Under the pieces are notes generated by a model, which did no database searches, was not told the origin of the DNA, and was given only the letters and a program-made list of their open reading frames with translations. Shown here one piece after another: positions 59,365 to 64,000 of a DNA stretch of 64,000 nt (position 1 is the stretch's first letter; each line of letters begins with the position of its first letter). A program made the position numbers and the translations under genes. Origin of the DNA: CAZOAR01 sp964577985 (GTDB taxonomy: Bacteria > Gemmatimonadota > CAZMKB01 > CAZNLH01); the NCBI GenBank assembly GCA_964577985.1, contig CAZOAR010000004.1, positions 1-64,000 on the forward strand, in the 5' to 3' direction.

Positions 59365-59919
59365 CTACCATTTTCCGCTCACTGACAGTGCGTATCGCCC
59401 CTGAATCGCGGCAGGTATAACGGAAACATCGTGGAAAGAGGACGTAAGGCAGAGGCCGCTGGCAACCCCTATGGCCGCGCCCGCAACGACATCACTCACA
59501 TAGTGCTTATCGGCGGCCACCCTGCTGTAACCCACAAAGGTCGCGCCAAGGTACGCGGGGACTGCGTATTTCCAACCGTATCTGTTGTGGATAAAGGAGG
59601 CACCCTGGAAGGCGGCAGAGGTGTGGCCCGAGGGGAAAGAGGTGTGATCGCCTCCACCGGGTCGTTCTCTGCGGACCGAGTACTTCAGGCCATAGGTAAC
59701 CCCCATGGTGAGAGCGAAAGATCTCAAGAACTGACCTCCTCCGGCCCGATCGCCCAGATAGAGAGTTGCTCCACAGGCCGTGGCGGGGATAATCACCTGC
59801 AGCAGGTCCCCGGCGGTTTCCGTCCCGCTGCCGCCGGCGCTGGCCACGCTTCGCGACGATAACAGGAATACGAACAGGATAAGAAATGAGTGCATCTTCA
59901 TTGGCTTCATGTCATCCAT
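59365..59919 (-). CDS. PAP2-family membrane phosphatase
   Basis: 184 residues from ATG 59919 (several close in-frame ATGs, start uncertain by a few residues). A signal-like N-terminus (SFLILFVFLLSSRSVASA) precedes the PAP2 core: KYSVRRERP, then PSGHTSA (catalytic His in motif 2) and SRVAADKHYVSDV (motif 3, His nucleophile). The family dephosphorylates lipid phosphates such as undecaprenyl diphosphate or phosphatidic acid on the outer side of the inner membrane. Only three to four hydrophobic segments are seen, fewer than usual. Confidence 0.85.
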   Translation of the reverse strand: MDDMKPMKMHSFLILFVFLLSSRSVASAGGSGTETAGDLLQVIIPATACGATLYLGDRAGGGQFLRSFALTMGVTYGLKYSVRRERPGGGDHTSFPSGHTSAAFQGASFIHNRYGWKYAVPAYLGATFVGYSRVAADKHYVSDVVAGAAIGVASGLCLTSSFHDVSVIPAAIQGRYALSVSGKW

Positions 59920-60048
59920 AACAGTTCGTGTGTGGGATCCGTTGAAGGACGGCTGAATCTCCGGAAGCATTAATGGAGCGAATACGTCCCCGAAACAGTG
60001 TCTGAGGCCGGGCCCTCTTCGAGACAAGACTCTCAGGCCGACGGTAAT

Positions 60049-60801
60049 CTACTTGCCCGAGTGTTTCCTCTTGTCCTTGATGTATATAACTTTTGAACGT
60101 CTGTTTTCGGAAATCCGCTCATCTATCTCGAACAGCTTCGTGGCCACAACAAGTTCACCGAGCCGTTTGTAGCCATAGTTGCGTGGATCAAATTCCGGAG
60201 ACTGCTTGGCAATACTGCTTCCCACGCTTCCCAGGTGCGCCCATCCAACATCATCAGACGCCGTCTCCCACGCGTTTCTCAGGAGAGTAACCAGTTTCGT
60301 GTCACCCTTCAGCTGGGCGGCCGTTTTTTTCACGGTCGCTCCATCATCCTCTTCGGGACTCAGGACCTCGATGTAGATGAATCTGTCACACGCCGAGACG
60401 AAGGATTTTGGCGTCTTGCGCTCACCAAATCCGTACACCACAAGCCCCTCCTCCCTGATTCGAGTTGCCAGGCGCGTAAAGTCGCTGTCGCTGGAGACAA
60501 GGCAGAATCCATCGAACCGCCTCGCGTAGAGCAAGTCCATCGCGTCAATGATCATGGCGCTGTCCGTAGCGTTCTTGCCCACCGTGTACCTGAACTGCTG
60601 GATCGGCTGGATGGAACATTCCAGGAGTACTGCCTTCCAGCTGCTCAGATTGGGCTTTGTCCAGTCTCCATAAATTCGCTTCACGCTTGCCGTCCCGTAT
60701 TTCGCCACCTCCGAAAGGATGGCCTCGGTGATCGAGGCCCGAGCGTTGTCCGCGTCGATCAGCACAGCCAGCATCGTATCCGTCTGTTCACCATTACTCA
60801 T
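60049..60801 (-). CDS. NYN (LabA-type PIN-like) nuclease with OST-HTH/LOTUS domain
   Basis: 250 residues. NYN domain at about 10-145 with acidic residues D16 (LIDADNA), D80 (KNATDSAMIIDAMDLL) and D105/D107 (VSSDSDFT), fitting a metal-dependent RNase. An OST-HTH/LOTUS RNA-binding domain is at about 165-245 (LVTLLRNAWETASDDVGW, FDPRNYGYKRLGELV). Joint NYN-LOTUS proteins are widespread in bacteria and thought to act on RNA. No toxin-antitoxin partner is adjacent. GGAG ahead of ATG; own promoter. Confidence 0.92.
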   Translation of the reverse strand: MSNGEQTDTMLAVLIDADNARASITEAILSEVAKYGTASVKRIYGDWTKPNLSSWKAVLLECSIQPIQQFRYTVGKNATDSAMIIDAMDLLYARRFDGFCLVSSDSDFTRLATRIREEGLVVYGFGERKTPKSFVSACDRFIYIEVLSPEEDDGATVKKTAAQLKGDTKLVTLLRNAWETASDDVGWAHLGSVGSSIAKQSPEFDPRNYGYKRLGELVVATKLFEIDERISENRRSKVIYIKDKRKHSGK

Positions 60802-60901
60802 AGGACCTGCTCCTCCATTCTTGAACCCGCCTGCGCAATCTATATGAGATTCCTTGTTTTCCGATCTATCCAGGACGATTTTTCATCCAGTTATTCTTAT
60901 A

Positions 60902-60930
60902 ATATTAGCTGTTTGCAACGAGACTTTCAA
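60902..60930 (-). promoter_or_regulatory. Candidate promoter for the NYN/OST-HTH gene
   Basis: TTGAAA (60925-60930), 17-base spacer, TAATAT (60902-60907), in an A/T-rich gap downstream of the methyltransferase gene. Confidence 0.5.
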
Positions 60931-60935
60931 TTGTT

Positions 60936-62084
60936 TCAATACAACTCATACTTCACCAGCCTGCCGTCGAGTCCTCCATTATAGAGCAGTCTCTTCCATG
61001 ACGGCTTCAGTCCGAGGCTCTTTATATACTTCCTGTTGCCAAAGTATATGTATGCAGTAGAACCTTCACAGCGTCTCTTGAGAAAATCACCGAACCTCCT
61101 GTAAAAACCGCTGAGGTCCTCGTTCCTGCCCATCCTGATCCCGTAGGGCGGATTGCATACGATTGTCTTTTCTCTCAGGTCGTTGATGTCAAAGACATCA
61201 CGGACCTTGACGTCGATGACATGGCCGGTGTCGACGGATGCGCAGTTGAGCGTTGAGGCCTCGACCGACTCCGCCGAGATATCACTCCCCGCCACAAGAT
61301 CTCTTGACAACGACTTGATTCCCTCCTGCCCCTCTTTCTTTATCCTGCCCCACAGCGACGCGTCGAAATCCGGAAGGTTCTCGAAGCCGAATTTCTCTCG
61401 CAGGATAGCCGGCGGCGTTCCGGATGCACGCAGATAACCCTCACAAAGCAGAGTCCCGGAACCGCAGAATGGATCGTAGAGAGGCTGAGATCCTTCCCAC
61501 CCGGAATATCTGATGATAGCCGCGGCAAGCGTCTCGATCAGGGGAGCGCGTATTGACTTTCTTCGGTACCCGCGCCTGTGGAGCGAGCCACCGGAAGTAT
61601 CCAGACTTATCGTCGCTTCATTATTTTCGACATGGAGGTTAATCCATACATCCGGGTCGATAGTATCTATCGAGGGGCGCTCACCCGTGCTGTTGCGGAA
61701 ACGATCGACGATTGCGTCCTTGAGCCGAAGGGCCGCGAACTTCGAGTGGTGGATGGAGCTGTGTGACACCGCGGCGAACACCGCAAAGGTCCGAGAGGGG
61801 TCAAGAAAATCCTCCCATCCGAGCTCCATGGCTCGTTTGTACAGATATCTGTCCGAATGGCACGTGAAGGAGATCAGCGGGGCGAGTATGCGATTTATCA
61901 GACTGGAATGGAGATTAGCCGTGTAGAGGGCCTCCGGGTCCGCTGAGAAATGGATACCCCTGAAGCAGGGCTTTGTATCAGTCGCGCCGAGCGACAGGAG
62001 TTCCTCTTCCGCGATTTCCTTGATGTCATCGGCGACCTGGGCGAAATAGCGATTCGTCTTCTGATACCTGTAAGTATCCGGCAA
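60936..62084 (-). CDS. THUMP-domain class I RNA methyltransferase (RlmL N-terminal-like)
   Basis: 382 residues from TTG 62084. N-terminal ferredoxin-like/THUMP part (FAQVADDIKEIAEEELLSLG), then the methyltransferase with GGSLHRRGYRR, motif I DPFCGSGTLLCEG at 204-216, and NPPYG at about 312-316. This is the order of 23S rRNA m2G2445 methyltransferases (RlmL N-half) and related tRNA m2G6 enzymes; substrate not decided here. AAGGA is about 11 bases upstream of the TTG. Stands alone. Confidence 0.9.
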   Translation of the reverse strand: MPDTYRYQKTNRYFAQVADDIKEIAEEELLSLGATDTKPCFRGIHFSADPEALYTANLHSSLINRILAPLISFTCHSDRYLYKRAMELGWEDFLDPSRTFAVFAAVSHSSIHHSKFAALRLKDAIVDRFRNSTGERPSIDTIDPDVWINLHVENNEATISLDTSGGSLHRRGYRRKSIRAPLIETLAAAIIRYSGWEGSQPLYDPFCGSGTLLCEGYLRASGTPPAILREKFGFENLPDFDASLWGRIKKEGQEGIKSLSRDLVAGSDISAESVEASTLNCASVDTGHVIDVKVRDVFDINDLREKTIVCNPPYGIRMGRNEDLSGFYRRFGDFLKRRCEGSTAYIYFGNRKYIKSLGLKPSWKRLLYNGGLDGRLVKYELY

Positions 62085-62198
62085 TGCATTCTCATCCTTG
62101 ATCGGAAGAAGACTTACTTCACGCGAGTGCCTGCGTCGAGACGCCCCCCGCTCACTCGAATCAGCAAAGAAGAGACCTTGCCCCGCGCAGAGAGATGT

Positions 62199-62960
62199 TC
62201 ATTTTTCCAGGAACTGCCTCAGAAAAGATTCCACGGCCTTCCAGTAACCATTGCTATCCTCGAACTGCCTCCATAGCGCCCGCGATCCATGCTGGCCATT
62301 CGTTTCGGGAAGATAAGACGTCTTTTCCCCGGACGGCACGGCTTCGTATATGGCGGTCCACTTATCCATTTCGTTCCCCGCTGAAGTAATGAACACCGGT
62401 ATCCTGATTTTCTCCGCGGCCTCTTTGATCCAGGACACCGGTTTCCCTTCCCCCGAAAAATACTCTCCCGGCGAGAATGATACGACCGCATCCATCATTT
62501 TCGGATGGTCTCCAGCGATTCTCAGCACGAGTGATGAAGAATAGGAACTTCCCCACGCTATCACGCTGCCCGTAGCGTAATGTCCGCGCGCATACGTCAG
62601 GGCAGCCTCGATATCCTTCATCGCATCGAAATAGCCGGTGCCCCTGCCAGCGGCCCTCGCCATCTTCGCGGTCTCGTTGTCCACACCGTTTACCGTATTG
62701 CCGGATCGCTGGTCTATCGCCATGCAGTTGAAACCCAGACCGTTCAGCCGCGGGGCGATCTCCCGATATTCTCCCCGGCTCCATCCCGCCTGGTGGAACA
62801 GGACGATGAAAGGCGTTGACTTCTCCTCATAAGGGGCGTAGACGTCAGCCGTTATCATCAGGCCATCACCCGACGGGAAAGAGATAGTCATGTAGTCCCG
62901 CGCCGAATCGGCGACGGCTGAGGACGCGACAAGAATGACGAGAAGGTATAGTCGGCTCAT
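62199..62960 (-). CDS. Exported alpha/beta hydrolase (dienelactone-hydrolase-like)
   Basis: 253 residues with a short signal peptide (LYLLVILVASSAVADS). Alpha/beta fold with oxyanion strand IVLFHQAGWSRGEY, nucleophile elbow WGSSYSSS (Ser139 by GxSxS), probable acid D199 (SAGNEMDKW) and H224 (NGQHGSRAL). All three catalytic residues are therefore visible. It likely hydrolyses an ester or similar bond in the periplasm; substrate unknown. GAGGAAG precedes the ATG. Confidence 0.85.
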   Translation of the reverse strand: MSRLYLLVILVASSAVADSARDYMTISFPSGDGLMITADVYAPYEEKSTPFIVLFHQAGWSRGEYREIAPRLNGLGFNCMAIDQRSGNTVNGVDNETAKMARAAGRGTGYFDAMKDIEAALTYARGHYATGSVIAWGSSYSSSLVLRIAGDHPKMMDAVVSFSPGEYFSGEGKPVSWIKEAAEKIRIPVFITSAGNEMDKWTAIYEAVPSGEKTSYLPETNGQHGSRALWRQFEDSNGYWKAVESFLRQFLEK

Positions 62961-63036
62961 GATCTTCCTCAGCTACTCCTTCCTAAAGCGTGGTTCGAGT
63001 GCGTGCTTATACACGCAGAGCATTCCCGCATCGCTC

Positions 63037-63687
63037 TTACCTCTTCATGATAAGTTCGTTTTCCGCGGTCGAACCGGACCTGTACACAGCCCAGTAAGGC
63101 CCCGGATCCGCCGATGAACTGTCATCATAAGCGCCGTTCCATACGATGCTGTACTCACCAGGATCCAGGAACTGGTTCTTGAGGTGTCTTACAACGGATT
63201 GGTTCGCGCCCAGGATATCGATCGCCGCCGAATCGCTGGCAGGCTGTGTGAACCTGAGAGTAACGGCGTCGTCGAAAGGGTTTTCGAACGCCAGAATGAA
63301 ACCGCTGGAATGCAGCGTCAACGTGTCCGGAGCCTGTACGTCGTTGTCCGAGACCGTCAAGACGTTCGTGGTGTCCCCCGAGATATCGGCGACAAGCGCC
63401 ACGCTCCTGTATTCGCCCACCGACAGGTCCTTGAAGATGTATTGCCCGCCAATTGTATATGTTGTTGAGACAATCTGCGATGCGGAATCCAGCAGATCAA
63501 CTCTCACGTTGTCGGCGTCCGTGATCTCCAGCTCACCCGTCGGGGAACCGGTAGAGTCTGTTTCAGAGCCCGACAGGAGCACCTGACCTGTTATTGAATA
63601 GAGGATCTCCGCGGGGCTCGTTCCCCCGCAGGAAGAACCAGCCCAGATGACGAAGGCCACCGTCACGAGAAGGAAGAAATGTTTCAT
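63037..63687 (-). CDS. Lipoprotein with FlgD-like C-terminal domain
   Basis: 216 residues from ATG 63687, with AAAGGGA 7 bases upstream; the GTG at 63702 lacks a site. Lipobox around GSSC (FVIWAGSSCGG). After an Ig/CNA-B-like region (SITGQVLLSGSE, DNVRVDLLDSASQIV, YIFKDLSVGEYRSV) comes a FlgD-like ending: FENPFDDAVTLRFTQP, VVRHLKNQFLDPGEYSIVWNG, PYWAVYRS. It probably sits on the outer surface. A single-gene unit with its own promoter. Confidence 0.75.
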   Translation of the reverse strand: MKHFFLLVTVAFVIWAGSSCGGTSPAEILYSITGQVLLSGSETDSTGSPTGELEITDADNVRVDLLDSASQIVSTTYTIGGQYIFKDLSVGEYRSVALVADISGDTTNVLTVSDNDVQAPDTLTLHSSGFILAFENPFDDAVTLRFTQPASDSAAIDILGANQSVVRHLKNQFLDPGEYSIVWNGAYDDSSSADPGPYWAVYRSGSTAENELIMKR

Positions 63688-63768
63688 TTTGATCCCTTTC
63701 ACTATTCAGCTGGATACATCTTTCGGCAGGACTCCCAGTTTCACGGCATTCAATAGCTGTGGGCATGA

Positions 63769-63782
63769 CCTGTCCAGACAGG
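63769..63782. promoter_or_regulatory. Possible operator palindrome near the start of transcription
   Basis: CCTGTC-CA-GACAGG, a 6-bp inverted repeat with a 2-bp centre, located at about +4 to +17 relative to the promoter below. Confidence 0.3.
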
Positions 63783-63792
63783 AACCACAACA

Positions 63793-63820
63793 ATTATAAA
63801 CAATCGCGGCCAGATTTCCA
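63793..63820 (-). promoter_or_regulatory. Candidate promoter for the FlgD-tail lipoprotein gene
   Basis: TATAAT (63793-63798, perfect) with TGGAAA 16 bases upstream (63815-63820, four of six). About 105 bases before the ATG at 63687. Confidence 0.6.
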
Positions 63821-63851
63821 TACATTAGTTGCCCTGTGCTGCCGATCACGT

Positions 63852-64000
63852 TCAGCGACTCGGAACCCAGATTCTATCTGCCTTGACGATCTCGACACTG
63901 CCGGGTAGTTGCAGGGGAGCCCTGGATCTGGTGAAGAACACCAGCCCTCTGTATCCCGTCAGATACTTATGAACAGTGCCAAGAAACCATCCTTCGGCGA
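63852..64000 (-). CDS. C-terminal 48 residues of a gene entering from the right edge
   Basis: An open frame enters at 64000 and ends in TGA at 63852. The visible part reads, in pieces, AEGWFLGTVHKYLTGYRG, LVFFTRSRAPLQLPGSV and EIVKADRIWVPSR. It has a balanced, protein-like composition and the coding strand matches its neighbours, but it is too short to assign to a family. Confidence 0.55.
   Translation of the reverse strand, partial: AEGWFLGTVHKYLTGYRGLVFFTRSRAPLQLPGSVEIVKADRIWVPSR

Noticed and set aside
60049..60801. NYN protein as a toxin of a toxin-antitoxin pair
   Set aside because: No small partner gene is adjacent and the LOTUS domain fits an RNA-processing role instead.

Overview
The window is a compact bacterial chromosome segment. 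I count 45 protein genes of ordinary size, two of them cut by the window edges, and two candidate tiny ORFs. All but one lie on the minus strand; the exception is an Mrp-type ATPase at about 6.2-7.0 kb. Genes are tightly packed, with many 4-bp start/stop overlaps, several TTG or GTG starts and purine-rich ribosome-binding sites. I see no tRNA, rRNA, CRISPR array, phage or insertion sequence. Several exported proteins carry FlgD-like 'YPNPF...G.Y' C-terminal domains, and there are lamin-tail, DUF1573, BNR-propeller, PD40 and lipoprotein genes plus an LpxL-like acyltransferase. Together these suggest a diderm of the FCB/Eisenbacteria-Krumholzibacteria-Latescibacteria type; that placement is inference from gene content.

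Layout in transcription order (mostly right to left). 63.9-58.3 kb: exported and RNA-related singletons (FlgD-tail lipoprotein, alpha/beta hydrolase, THUMP-type rRNA methyltransferase, NYN/OST-HTH protein, PAP2 phosphatase, PD40 propeller lipoprotein). 58.0-55.6 kb: a Tat-exported DUF362 protein and a GT9-like glycosyltransferase. 55.4-45.6 kb: a chromosome-maintenance/queuosine operon made of a membrane SPOR protein with a degenerate BY-kinase-like domain, smc, queD, queE, queC, an AIR-synthase-like gene and rarA. 45.4-38.8 kb: an orphan protein, then HD-GYP, B12-binding radical SAM, hflX, DUF2520 and pdxJ. 38.2-37.5 kb: an orphan secreted protein behind a long leader.

The most distinctive locus is 37.2-25.6 kb. 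It is one apparent operon of five divergent paralogues of the sulfatase/alkaline-phosphatase superfamily, alternating long and short TPR tails, with a DUF1573 protein in the middle. All five have Thr-Leu-Pro where true sulfatases have the formylglycine-forming Cys/Ser-x-Pro-x-Arg, so they are probably phospho-transferases or phosphohydrolases rather than sulfatases. This is my best candidate for an undescribed envelope system. Downstream, a perfect sigma-70 promoter drives a large secreted BNR-propeller protein.

23.0-7.1 kb: uvrA-dgcN-dgcA-priA, in which DNA repair/restart genes enclose a probable D-glutamate catabolic pair; lepA; then an operon of LpxL-like acyltransferase, ROK kinase, PfkB kinase, ADP-forming acyl-CoA synthetase and CNT nucleoside transporter, which looks like nucleoside/sugar uptake and energy conservation. 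7.0-1 bp: the plus-strand Mrp gene, a lipoprotein, a lamin-tail/FlgD protein, then an operon of zinc alcohol dehydrogenase, PAS protein, small membrane protein, PaaI thioesterase, DUF6504 and an MttB-family methyltransferase without pyrrolysine.
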